Positions 26,557 to 35,149 of a DNA stretch of 64,000 bases are shown here, piece after piece. The first letter of the stretch is position 1. Each line of letters starts with the position of its first letter. The notes below the pieces were generated by a model that was not told the origin of the DNA, ran no database searches, and saw only the letters and a program-made list of their open reading frames with translations. The position numbers were made by a program, and so were the translations under genes. This DNA is from Alphaproteobacteria bacterium (lineage in GTDB: Bacteria; Pseudomonadota; Alphaproteobacteria; Puniceispirillales; Puniceispirillaceae), in assembly GCA_016780775.1 (NCBI GenBank), contig JADHLI010000007.1, forward strand, positions 46,768 to 110,767. Reading direction: 5' to 3'.

Positions 26557-27297
26557 ATGATGTTTGATCTAACTGGAAAATCTGCGCTTATTACTGGCGC
26601 AAGCGGCGGTATTGGCAGTGCTATTTCGCGGGCGTTGCACGCGCGGGGCGCGCAAGTGGTGTTGCACGGCACGCGTGCAGAAAAGCTGGAAAGCCTAAAA
26701 GCGGAGTTGGGCAGTGGTGCCCATGTGTTAACAGCCAATTTATCAGACCGGGAAGCTGTTTCCTCGATGGTAGCTAGCGCAACAGAAATGGCAGGTTCAG
26801 TTGATATTCTAGTCAATAATGCCGGTATTACTAAAGATAATTTGTTTATGCGTATGAAAGATGCTGAATGGGATGATGTGCTGGAGGTTAATATGACTGC
26901 GAGTATGCTCCTATGTCGAACCGCTATGCGCGCGATGATGAAAGCGCGTTGGGGCCGGATTATCTCTATCTCTTCTATTGTTGGTGTTACAGGTAACCCT
27001 GGCCAGACAAATTATGCGGCGTCTAAAGCAGGTATGATCGGTTTTAGCAAATCACTGGCAGCAGAGGTGGCAAGCCGCGGTATTACCGTAAATGTAATTG
27101 CCCCCGGCTTTATTGAAACGCCCATGACAGATGCGCTAAGTGATGAGCAAAAAGATAAGCTGCTGGTTAATGTGCCAGCTGGGCGTTTAGGGCAAGGAAA
27201 TGAAATTGCCGCGGCGGCTTTGTATCTAGCCAGTGATGAGGCAGGGTATGTAACTGGGTCAACCTTGCATGTAAATGGCGGAATGGCTATGCTGTAA
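26557..27297 (+). CDS. fabG: 3-oxoacyl-ACP reductase FabG
   Basis: An NADPH-dependent reductase of fatty acid elongation, 246 residues. It has TGASGGIGSA at 13-22, NNAG at 87-90 and the catalytic Ser140, Tyr153 and Lys157. Tandem ATG codons follow an AAAAAGGGG ribosome binding site. It lies 41 bp after fabD and about 180 bp before acpP, which has its own promoter. Confidence 0.95.
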   Translation: MMFDLTGKSALITGASGGIGSAISRALHARGAQVVLHGTRAEKLESLKAELGSGAHVLTANLSDREAVSSMVASATEMAGSVDILVNNAGITKDNLFMRMKDAEWDDVLEVNMTASMLLCRTAMRAMMKARWGRIISISSIVGVTGNPGQTNYAASKAGMIGFSKSLAAEVASRGITVNVIAPGFIETPMTDALSDEQKDKLLVNVPAGRLGQGNEIAAAALYLASDEAGYVTGSTLHVNGGMAML

Positions 27298-27376
27298 TAT
27301 GCTTTGGTTGAATTGCTTGGGGAATTTTTAGTGCCTATTGAAAAACCTTATTACGAGTGTTTTTGAGGTGGTATTT

Positions 27377-27405
27377 TTGACTGGTATTCTGGTGATAACT
27401 ATGAT
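27377..27405 (+). promoter_or_regulatory. Sigma-70-type promoter of acpP
   Basis: TTGACT, a 17-base spacer and TATGAT lie in the fabG-acpP gap, the best promoter match in the window. It allows acpP, needed at very high levels, to be transcribed apart from fabDG. Confidence 0.7.
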
Positions 27406-27432
27406 ATCCCCTGCGAAACTGATGGGCAGAGA

Positions 27433-27447
27433 ACCAGTTTAACTGGT
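27433..27447. repeat. Perfect 7-1-7 inverted repeat in the acpP leader
   Basis: ACCAGTT-T-AACTGGT lies about 27 bases after the acpP -10 box, with a second small palindrome (AGCTTAAGCT) soon after it. It could be an operator downstream of the start point or a 5' mRNA hairpin that stabilises the message. Confidence 0.5.
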
Positions 27448-27475
27448 CTAGCTTAAGCTTTTAAGGAAGATAAAA

Positions 27476-27712
27476 ATGAGTGATATTGCAGATCGCGTAA
27501 AAGGCATCGTTGTTGAACATCTTGGCGTAGACGGTGATAAGGTTGTCGAAGGCGCATCATTTATTGATGATTTAGGCGCTGATAGTCTTGATACGGTTGA
27601 GTTGGTTATGGCGTTTGAAGAAGAATTCGGTTGTGAAATCCCTGATGACGCTGCTGAAAAAATTCTGACAGTTAAAGATGCTGTTGATTTCTTGCAGGAA
27701 AACGCAGCTTAA
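27476..27712 (+). CDS. acpP: Acyl carrier protein
   Basis: A 78-residue acidic carrier protein. Ser37 in [12 protein letters not shown] takes the 4'-phosphopantetheine arm that carries growing acyl chains. An AAGGA site precedes the ATG. The gene has its own promoter, a leader palindrome and a hairpin terminator, so it forms a separate, likely abundant transcript between fabG and fabF. Confidence 0.97.
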   Translation: MSDIADRVKGIVVEHLGVDGDKVVEGASFIDDLGADSLDTVELVMAFEEEFGCEIPDDAAEKILTVKDAVDFLQENAA

Positions 27713-27724
27713 TTTAAAGCATAT

Positions 27725-27790
27725 AAAACGCCCTGCGCCTGCGGCACCAGTATGGATGACTGATGCAATGCTTTGGCAGAGGGCGTTTTT
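27725..27790 (+). terminator. Terminator after acpP
   Basis: AAAACGCCCT pairs with AGGGCGTTTT, with a T run at the end. The loop is large (about 45 bases) and contains some inner pairing. It would end most acpP transcripts, with read-through into fabF possible. Confidence 0.65.
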
Positions 27791-27823
27791 CTTTAGCAGT
27801 GCTAGAAGCGGAGTGAGGATGAT

Positions 27824-29086
27824 ATGCGGCGTGTTGTGATAACAGGCATGGGTATTGTGTCACCGCTAGGTGCGGGGCTGAAACATAATTGGGACAGCCT
27901 GCTAAATGCGCAAAGCGGTATTGGACGAATAACCGGATTTGAGGTTGACGATCTAGCTTGTCAGATAGCTGGGCAGGTCCCGCAAGATCAGCGCGATGGC
28001 GCGCTGAATATGGATGATTTCATTGAGCCAAAAGAACAGCGCAAGCTAGATCGTTTTATCCAGCTTGGTATTGTTGCTGGTGTAGAAGCGGTGGAAGATT
28101 CCGGCTGGAAGCCAGAGAATATCGATGATCAGGATCGCTCAGGTGTGATGATGGGATCTGGTATTGGCGGCTTGCAGACTATCGTTGAGACAAGCGAGCT
28201 TTTGAATGCGCGCGGTCCGCGCCGGGTTAGCCCGTTCTTTATTCCTTCTGCTTTAATAAATCTAATTTCTGGCCAAATATCTATCCGCTATGGTTATCGC
28301 GGCCCTAATCACGCAGTGGTTACCGCCTGTTCGACAGGGGCGCATGCGGTTGGGGATGCGGCGCGTCTCATCGCTTTTGATGATGCGGATGTAATGCTGG
28401 CAGGCGGGGCAGAAGCAGCGGTTTGCCGTTTAGGTATTGCCGGATTTGCTGCTGCGCGCGCGCTGTCCACTAGCTATAATGAAAGCCCTGAAGTAGCTTC
28501 ACGCCCCTATGATACAGGCCGGGATGGCTTTGTGATGGGTGAGGGCGCCGGTGCATTGGTGCTCGAAGAATATGAACATGCAAAAGCCAGAGGCGCTAAG
28601 ATTTATGGCGAGGTGAAAGGTTATGGGCTATCAGGTGATGCTTATCACATCACTGCCCCTGCTGAAGATGGCAATGGCGGGTACCGGGCGATGGCAGCGG
28701 CCTTGAAACGTGCTAAGCTAGAGGTAGATGAAATAGATTACATAAATGCCCATGGTACTTCCACTCCTTTAGGTGACGTTATAGAGGCCAATGCGGTGCG
28801 CCGGCTTTTGGGCAGCGATAATACCAATATTTCTATGTCCTCTACCAAGAGTGCAACCGGCCATTTGCTGGGGGCGGCTGGCGCGATTGAGGCTATATTC
28901 TCTACTTTAGCGGTGGCGCAGGATGTGGTCCCACCAACGCTGAATTTGCATGATCCTGAGCCAGCTTTAGATGGGCTGGATCTGGTACCACTGAAGGCAA
29001 AGAAGCGTGAAGTACGCAATGCTATGTCAAACTCTTTCGGGTTTGGTGGCACGAACGCGTCTCTCATCATAGGCAAAGTTGACTAG
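27824..29086 (+). CDS. fabF: 3-oxoacyl-ACP synthase II FabF
   Basis: A condensing enzyme of fatty acid elongation, 420 residues, which also sets the share of unsaturated chains. The Cys-His-His triad is present: Cys169 in VTACSTGAH, then NAHGTSTPLGD and KSATGHLLGAAGA. It starts at an ATG behind GTGAGGA. The mltG GTG start overlaps its stop by one base. Confidence 0.96.
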   Translation: MRRVVITGMGIVSPLGAGLKHNWDSLLNAQSGIGRITGFEVDDLACQIAGQVPQDQRDGALNMDDFIEPKEQRKLDRFIQLGIVAGVEAVEDSGWKPENIDDQDRSGVMMGSGIGGLQTIVETSELLNARGPRRVSPFFIPSALINLISGQISIRYGYRGPNHAVVTACSTGAHAVGDAARLIAFDDADVMLAGGAEAAVCRLGIAGFAAARALSTSYNESPEVASRPYDTGRDGFVMGEGAGALVLEEYEHAKARGAKIYGEVKGYGLSGDAYHITAPAEDGNGGYRAMAAALKRAKLEVDEIDYINAHGTSTPLGDVIEANAVRRLLGSDNTNISMSSTKSATGHLLGAAGAIEAIFSTLAVAQDVVPPTLNLHDPEPALDGLDLVPLKAKKREVRNAMSNSFGFGGTNASLIIGKVD

Positions 29087-30111
29087 TGAGTGCGCCGGAA
29101 ACCGCATCTCCAGAAGCTAAACCCTCAAGATTAAAACGCCTTGCCCTTCGGCTGGCTATTTTCACAGCAATGCTGGGGATTGTAGCGGCAATGGCGGGGT
29201 ATTTGTTTGCGGATAGCTTGCGCAGTCAGCAAGGTCCGCACACCACAGCTATACTGATAGATATTGAACGCGGCGATGGGCGTTTTGCCATTAAACATAA
29301 ATTGCAGCAAGCAGGGGTGATATCGCACCCCCTGCATCTGGATATTGTGGCTTGGCTAGAACGCGGCGGATTTCAGCCACGTGCTGGCGAATATAAAATT
29401 CCAGCCGGAGCAAGCCTTGCTCAAATTCTGGAGCTATTAAATAGTGGTAAAACCTACCAGCGGCGAATAACAATAATCGAAGGTTGGCGCAGCTATGATG
29501 TTATGCTGGCTTTGAATGAAGCAGAGGGCCTGAGTTCGGTTATTTTGCGTCCCCCTCCTGAGGGCAGTGTTTTTCCTGATACTTATTACTATACCAAAGG
29601 TATGGATAGGCGTGCGATATTAGCGATTATGCAGGAAAAGATGGAAATAACTCTTGCCCAAATTTGGGCAGAGCGCCGCGCAGAACTGCCTTATAAATCA
29701 CCGCGCGATCTGCTTATAATGGCCTCTATTATTGAAAAGGAAACTGGCCGTGCCAGCGAGCGCGCACTGGTTAGTGGGGTGTTCGTAAATAGGCTTTACA
29801 AGAAAATGCGTCTGCAATCTGACCCTACGGTGGCTTATGGTCTGGTGCGCGAGGCGGCACTGCCCACACAGCTGACAAAAAAAGATTTGAACAATCCGCA
29901 TAGCTGGAATACTTACCGGATGCGGGGGCTTCCACTTGGCCCTATTGCAAATCCAGGAGAAGATGCCTTGCGGGCTGCCGCCAACCCCAAAGAAACCGAC
30001 TATCTGTATTTTGTAGCAGATGGCAAGGGTGGGCATAATTTTGCAAAAACACTGGACGCCCATAACCGGAATGTCCGAACATATAGAAAATTAAAATCAC
30101 AAGATAAATAA
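29086..30111 (+). CDS. mltG: Endolytic murein transglycosylase MltG
   Basis: An inner-membrane lytic transglycosylase, 341 residues, that cuts nascent peptidoglycan strands. A cytoplasmic basic stretch and one helix (residues about 18-42) precede the LysM-like and YceG domains. FPDTYYY, the catalytic Glu in SIIEKETG, LQSDPTVAYG and GLPLGPIANPG are all visible. The start is GTG, sharing a base with the fabF stop. The usual yicC gene does not follow; gmk comes directly after 30 bp. Confidence 0.92.
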   Translation: MSAPETASPEAKPSRLKRLALRLAIFTAMLGIVAAMAGYLFADSLRSQQGPHTTAILIDIERGDGRFAIKHKLQQAGVISHPLHLDIVAWLERGGFQPRAGEYKIPAGASLAQILELLNSGKTYQRRITIIEGWRSYDVMLALNEAEGLSSVILRPPPEGSVFPDTYYYTKGMDRRAILAIMQEKMEITLAQIWAERRAELPYKSPRDLLIMASIIEKETGRASERALVSGVFVNRLYKKMRLQSDPTVAYGLVREAALPTQLTKKDLNNPHSWNTYRMRGLPLGPIANPGEDALRAAANPKETDYLYFVADGKGGHNFAKTLDAHNRNVRTYRKLKSQDK

Positions 30112-30141
30112 AAATGAGCAAACTGAAATGAGCAAATTGAT

Positions 30142-30774
30142 ATGATTAGACGTCGTGGCCTTATGCTCGTGCTGTCCTCACCTTCTGGTGCAGGGAAAAC
30201 TTCGATTGCAAGAGCACTCTTGAAACAGGATAGCCAGCTGACCATGTCAGTATCGGCAACAACCCGCCGCCGCCGCCCAGGAGAAGTTGAAGGAAAAGAC
30301 TATTTCTTCATGGATGAGGCAGCGTTCAAGACTAAAATCAATCAAAGATATTTTTTGGAATATGCAGAAGTGTTTGACCATCACTATGGCACGCCAGCGG
30401 AGGTGGTGGGTAAGACCTTGGAAGGGGGGCACGATGTGCTGTTTGATATTGACTGGCAAGGTACCCAGCAGATCAAAGCGCGGGCCCGTCAAGATTTGGT
30501 TTCTATCTTTGTACTGCCACCTTCGACAGCAGAGTTAGAGCGGCGGCTTTTGACCAGAGCGCAGGATACCGCAGAGGTGGTAGCGCGCCGGATGGCGAAA
30601 GCAGCGGATGAAATGAGCCATTATCCTGAATATGATTATGTCATCATTAATCACGATTTGGCGCAATCTGTTGCGGCGGTTCAAACAATTCTAGATGCAG
30701 AACGCTTGCGAATTGAACGCCAGCAAGGATTGAGTGATTTTGTCAAACAATTGCGGGATGCTAGTAGCAACTAG
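30142..30774 (+). CDS. gmk: Guanylate kinase
   Basis: A 210-residue enzyme that phosphorylates GMP to GDP. It has P-loop SSPSGAGKT (residues 12-20), the GMP-binding region SVSATTRRRRPGEVEGKDY and the YAEVFDHHYGTP motif. It ends the fab-mltG run and is convergent with rsmA. The sequence AGCAACTAG is duplicated across its stop. Confidence 0.96.
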   Translation: MIRRRGLMLVLSSPSGAGKTSIARALLKQDSQLTMSVSATTRRRRPGEVEGKDYFFMDEAAFKTKINQRYFLEYAEVFDHHYGTPAEVVGKTLEGGHDVLFDIDWQGTQQIKARARQDLVSIFVLPPSTAELERRLLTRAQDTAEVVARRMAKAADEMSHYPEYDYVIINHDLAQSVAAVQTILDAERLRIERQQGLSDFVKQLRDASSN

Positions 30775-30780
30775 CAGCAA

Positions 30781-31605
30781 CTAGCGTTCTTTTTGATGCT
30801 CGTGATACAGGCGTGCTAACGCACAAAACCCTTCTATTGGCACTTCTTGCGGGCGGCTAGATGGCTCAAGGCCTGCGGCCTCGATAAAATCTGCCCCGCC
30901 ATAGGCTTTGAACGAAGCGCGCAGCATTTTGCGCCGTTGGCCAAATGCGATAGCGGTTACCGCTTCAAGGTCGGCTGGCTCACAGTCAGCCAGAGGTTTA
31001 GCGCGCGGAATAAGGCGCACCACGGTTGAGGTAATCTTTGGCGGTGGAATAAAGGCCTCAGGCGGAATGTCAAAGATGGCTTCAGCCTCAGCACGCCACT
31101 GGGTAATAATAGACAGACGCCCATAGGCTGCATCGCCCGGATTAGCAATGATCCGCATTGCCACTTCTTTTTGAAACATTAGGATAAAAGAAGCAAATGA
31201 AGGGGCATGCTCTAGCCACTGCAACAGCAAAGTAGTGGCAATGTTATAGGGTAAATTGGCAATGATTTGGCGCGGGGCTGTGCCAAGCTCCCAAACAGGC
31301 TCAGCTAGCGCATCTGCCTCAATGACGCTTAAGTGGCCATCGGCTGCTTTCACAAGATGCTCAAGAAAGCCGATAACCCGCCTGTCTTTTTCTACCGCAA
31401 TAACTTCTTTTGCCCCTTCAAGAAGCAGGGAGCGGGTTAACCCGCCGGGACCGGGACCGATTTCTATCACTGTGTTGGCAAAAGGTGTGCCAGCACGTGC
31501 AATTTTAGAGGTGAGGTTTAAATCAAATAAGAAATTCTGTCCAAGCGATTTGCGTGCTTTCAGATCAGCTGCTTGCACTAAATCGCGCAAAAGCGGCAAT
31601 GCCAT
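30781..31605 (-). CDS. rsmA: 16S rRNA dimethyladenosine transferase RsmA (KsgA)
   Basis: It dimethylates two adjacent adenosines near the 3' end of 16S rRNA. The SAM motif VIEIGPGPGGLT and the NLPYNIAT catalytic motif are present. Three start candidates exist; I chose the ATG reading MALPLLRDLV because AAGAGG lies six bases upstream and family members begin this way, giving 274 residues. It follows pdxA closely. Confidence 0.94.
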   Translation of the reverse strand: MALPLLRDLVQAADLKARKSLGQNFLFDLNLTSKIARAGTPFANTVIEIGPGPGGLTRSLLLEGAKEVIAVEKDRRVIGFLEHLVKAADGHLSVIEADALAEPVWELGTAPRQIIANLPYNIATTLLLQWLEHAPSFASFILMFQKEVAMRIIANPGDAAYGRLSIITQWRAEAEAIFDIPPEAFIPPPKITSTVVRLIPRAKPLADCEPADLEAVTAIAFGQRRKMLRASFKAYGGADFIEAAGLEPSSRPQEVPIEGFCALARLYHEHQKER

Positions 31606-31636
31606 TACAGCCTCTTGGATGTGGCGTATTTTGCTA

Positions 31637-32668
31637 TCAGTTTCCATGTGCGTTAAGAGCCATTTGAAGGGCAAGTTTGATAGCAGCTATCAGGCTGTCA
31701 GGGCGCGCATTCAGCCTTGCGGCTCTATCAAAAGCTGTGCCGTGATCGGGTGAAGTGCGGATGAAATCCAGCCCTAGCGTGACATTTACACTATTGAAAA
31801 AATCAACTGTTTTTACTGGGATCAGGGCTTGGTCATGATACATACATAAAACCGCATCATAACTATTGCGTGCTTCTTTATGGAACAGGCTGTCAGCTGA
31901 ATGGGGACCAGATACCTGAATATCATCTTTAGTAAAAGCAGCTAGGAATGGCGTAAGCTTATCTACCTCAAATCGCCCTAGATAGCCTGCCTCGCCAGCA
32001 TGTGGGTTCAGCCCAGCTACCGCAATATGAGGCTTGGAAAGGCCAAAATAGCGCTTTAACGCATCACCGGAAATCATGAGAGTTTCCGATAAATCTGCGT
32101 CTGTTATGCTGCTTTCAACTTTATTAAGGGGGATATGAACGGTAAGCGGTATTACCCGCAATTCTGAGTTCGCTAGCATCATCACGGGACGTTTATCATG
32201 TCCATCCAAATGCGCAAGAAATTCGGTGTGTCCAGGATATTCAAAGCCTGCTTGATAAAGATAATCTTTAGCAATAGGGTTTGTTACTAATGCTGAAAAC
32301 TGCCCATTTTTTACGCCTGCTACGGCTTGTTCAATTGCGGTGATTATCTGGCCAGCATTCGCCGCATCTGGCCTGCCCAGCTTCGGGGCTGATGGCCATG
32401 GGGTATGTATAACATGGCAGATGGTATGTTGATTGTCTGCAAAGCTTTGTGTTTCATATTCAGCAAAATTAAGCGCGAGCTTGGCATTATGTGCAATTTC
32501 ACGAAGATGGCCAATATCGCCTTGCAGAACCATATTATGGTTGCCAGCTTGCCATGCCCTAAGGCTAATCTCAGGGCCAATGCCAGCTGGATCGCCAGGG
32601 GTTAAAATTAATGGTTTCAGCGCCTGTAAATTGGCAACAGGCTGTTGATGTGTAACAGAATCTGACAC
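31637..32668 (-). CDS. pdxA: 4-hydroxythreonine-4-phosphate dehydrogenase PdxA
   Basis: A pyridoxal phosphate biosynthesis enzyme. The three metal-binding His motifs are visible (YPGHTEF, GLNPHAGE, MYHDQALIP). The track start is a TTG inside surA. A GTG eleven codons on has AGAGG seven to eight bases upstream and gives 343 residues, the normal length, so I use it. The gene lies between surA and rsmA, the usual order. Confidence 0.92.
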   Translation of the reverse strand: MSDSVTHQQPVANLQALKPLILTPGDPAGIGPEISLRAWQAGNHNMVLQGDIGHLREIAHNAKLALNFAEYETQSFADNQHTICHVIHTPWPSAPKLGRPDAANAGQIITAIEQAVAGVKNGQFSALVTNPIAKDYLYQAGFEYPGHTEFLAHLDGHDKRPVMMLANSELRVIPLTVHIPLNKVESSITDADLSETLMISGDALKRYFGLSKPHIAVAGLNPHAGEAGYLGRFEVDKLTPFLAAFTKDDIQVSGPHSADSLFHKEARNSYDAVLCMYHDQALIPVKTVDFFNSVNVTLGLDFIRTSPDHGTAFDRAARLNARPDSLIAAIKLALQMALNAHGN

Positions 32669-32684
32669 AAATTTGCCTCTAATT

Positions 32685-34052
32685 TTAGCTGCGATAATCA
32701 ATCACAGCCTTGCGTTGTAGTCGCAACAGATACCGCCCGCTAATGCTCGTCAGAAGTTTTTCAAACTCTGCCTTCTTCAAGATTTCAATATCCGGCAGCT
32801 TTATCTTAGGCTGGTTGCGTTTGCATACCATAAACACAGTCATCCCCTCCGCAAAGGCAAGAGGAGGGGTTTTATCACCAACTTGAAGAGGAATAATGAT
32901 TTTTTGAAGTTGCGGCGATAAGGAGCCAACCTGCAAATCTCGGAGATAAGGCAAAGCGCCAGAAGCTAGGCGTTCATTTAAACTTGCCATCTCAGCACAT
33001 GTTTTAAGGTCTGCTGTTTGCGCGGCAATCTGCTCACCTGCAGCAATCCTTTCCGCGTTTGAAGCATCAGAAAGCACGGGTAGTATCGCTCTGACAAGTG
33101 TGAGGCTGGCTGCCTTTGGATCAGATAAGCCATATTCACGAAACCCATCTTTTTTCAAAATATATATCCTACCCTCAAACTCTAACGGTCCAATAACCGC
33201 ATCTTGTTTAGCTTCAATCAGGGGCTGGCGTAATGGGGCTGGTAATTGCGAGACAAGCATCCAGTTTACCCTGCCACCCTGCGCTGCTGTCGCTGCCTCT
33301 GAATATTGAGAGGCAATATTCGTAAAGTCTGAGTTTTTCTTTAACGCGCCAACGATCTTTTCTGCGAGTTCCAAAGTCTTTTCTGTTGGACGGTTTGGAT
33401 TGGGTTGAAGCAGAATTTCCCGTAGTTTAATTTGTGGCTCGTTTTGCGCCTTTTCCAGCCGTTCCAATTCTAATTTGGCAAGATTATCTAGATTTTCAAA
33501 TTGCCGTGGAAAGCGAATACGTAAAACATTTCCCCACAAAATATCGGCAACATATTGCTCGGTTACCGTAGCGGTTGAAATACCTCTCTCACTAAGGACT
33601 TGGCTACCGGCTTTACCATCTTTGGTGAAATTATTGTCGATTAATCGGCGCGCTGTACTACTGGCCTCACCTATATATTGGGCAAGTTGTTCCTTAGCAG
33701 CTTGAAATTTAATTTTTTCAACAATTAATTTTTGTAAGGTATCAGCTCTGAAATCAGCTTCACTCATTTCAAGATTGCTCAAAAGCCGCAAAAACTCCAT
33801 TCTGTTTTCAAGATCAAGGCTAGTAATTGGCTCCCCATTCACTAATGCAACAACGGATACACGCTGATTGGCCTCTACTGCTGTTATGGATATAGCGAGG
33901 AAACTTAATGCACTTATAGCGGTTACGCGCAGCTTGGTTCTGTATAGACAAGCCAGCCAGCGTAAAGCGCAAAGTGTTAGCATTGCTAAAATAGGGGGAA
34001 ATGAAAGCAGTCTCATAAGTAGTGACATCCTGAAAATAGCGAGATTATTCAT
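32685..34052 (-). CDS. surA: SurA-like periplasmic peptidyl-prolyl isomerase
   Basis: A chaperone for outer-membrane proteins. After the N-terminal hydrophobic part comes a SurA N domain (VVALVNGEPITSLDLENR) and a PpiC-type parvulin domain (REILLQPN ... YSEAATAAQGGRVNWM). The start is the ATG overlapping the lptG stop; the track TTG lies four codons earlier. The N-terminus has two hydrophobic stretches in a row, one more than a signal peptide needs, exactly where lptD is normally found. The extra part may be a scar of lptD loss. Confidence 0.85.
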   Translation of the reverse strand: MNNLAIFRMSLLMRLLSFPPILAMLTLCALRWLACLYRTKLRVTAISALSFLAISITAVEANQRVSVVALVNGEPITSLDLENRMEFLRLLSNLEMSEADFRADTLQKLIVEKIKFQAAKEQLAQYIGEASSTARRLIDNNFTKDGKAGSQVLSERGISTATVTEQYVADILWGNVLRIRFPRQFENLDNLAKLELERLEKAQNEPQIKLREILLQPNPNRPTEKTLELAEKIVGALKKNSDFTNIASQYSEAATAAQGGRVNWMLVSQLPAPLRQPLIEAKQDAVIGPLEFEGRIYILKKDGFREYGLSDPKAASLTLVRAILPVLSDASNAERIAAGEQIAAQTADLKTCAEMASLNERLASGALPYLRDLQVGSLSPQLQKIIIPLQVGDKTPPLAFAEGMTVFMVCKRNQPKIKLPDIEILKKAEFEKLLTSISGRYLLRLQRKAVIDYRS

Positions 34053-35148
34053 CAGCTCTGGCAAGCAGAAATCCGCTGAGTAAACATACCATGATGGCTG
34101 GACCCCAGCCAGCTAATAGATGTGGCAGTTTTGCCGAACTGCCAAGTAAATAAACAAAATTTGATAAAAAATAAATGCCAAAGCCTGACGCAACCCCAAC
34201 CAAAATAAGGCGTACCTTTGTTTGCCGCGAAAATGAGGTCAAGGTAAAGCTTGCCGCAAGCAAGGCTAAACCTAAAAGTTTTAATGGCGTTGAAAGGAGT
34301 TGATGTAAAAATACTAAATGCTGATTAACAGGCAGGCCTGCCCGTTGTTGAACTTCAATAAAGTTTGGTAGACGATAAATACTGACCGTCTTTGGCGGCA
34401 AGGTGCTTTCAGATAAATCAGAAGGGCGTAGAACTGTTGGCATAATTACATCCCCTAATATGCTGCTATCGCCCGCATTAGTAATCTTTACTGCATCCAC
34501 AATAATCCAGCCATTTTTTGTTAGCTTCATGCTGGCTGCCCGCGTGCGCCATAATAGCTGCCCCTGTTCATTAAGGTGATAGATAATAGGGTCGATAATA
34601 AGGCTGTTTTTAACCTCTAATGAGCCCCCATTGATGATCACATTGTAAGAGGCATCACTATCGCGCACCCATACCCCGTTGGTCAGCACAGAGAGTTCAG
34701 ATTTATCTACTTCCCCAAATATTGATTTCATTACAAAATTATATTGTTTAGCAGAGGCAGAGGCGACTGGATTAATAATGGCAACATGAACACAGCCAAG
34801 TAAAAATACGGTGATCATTACTGGCATCAAAGCTTGCCAAATATTTTGTCCCATCACTCTGGCTACTAAAAATTCATGACTTCGGCTCCACAAATGAAAA
34901 CAAGTGATGGAGCCAAATAATACGCCAAAGGGCAAAGCTTGGTCAAAAATACTGGGAATATTTAACAGACTAACCAAAACCACATAAAGTGCTGATAAAT
35001 CGGGGGCCTTGTTGCTAACACGGCGCAATATTTCAACGATTTCGATAAAGGAAATAAAGGCGACAAGCCCAAATGTGGCTACCAGCACGATTTGCAAATA
35101 ACGGCGTGAGAGATAACTAAATAAGGTCATTGGTAAGGCAAATGACAT
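34045..35148 (-). CDS. lptG: LPS export ABC transporter permease LptG
   Basis: A 367-residue YjgP/YjgQ-family permease with helices at both ends and a periplasmic beta-jellyroll domain in the middle. With LptF and the LptB ATPase it pulls lipopolysaccharide out of the inner membrane. It is one base from lptF and overlaps surA by eight bases. LptF and LptG are told apart by order and length. Confidence 0.92.
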   Translation of the reverse strand: MSFALPMTLFSYLSRRYLQIVLVATFGLVAFISFIEIVEILRRVSNKAPDLSALYVVLVSLLNIPSIFDQALPFGVLFGSITCFHLWSRSHEFLVARVMGQNIWQALMPVMITVFLLGCVHVAIINPVASASAKQYNFVMKSIFGEVDKSELSVLTNGVWVRDSDASYNVIINGGSLEVKNSLIIDPIIYHLNEQGQLLWRTRAASMKLTKNGWIIVDAVKITNAGDSSILGDVIMPTVLRPSDLSESTLPPKTVSIYRLPNFIEVQQRAGLPVNQHLVFLHQLLSTPLKLLGLALLAASFTLTSFSRQTKVRLILVGVASGFGIYFLSNFVYLLGSSAKLPHLLAGWGPAIMVCLLSGFLLARADE

Positions 35149-35149
35149 G

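Noticed and set aside
31256-31753. 165-aa ORF antisense to rsmA and pdxA
   Set aside because: Shadow frame; composition follows the complementary codons of the real genes.
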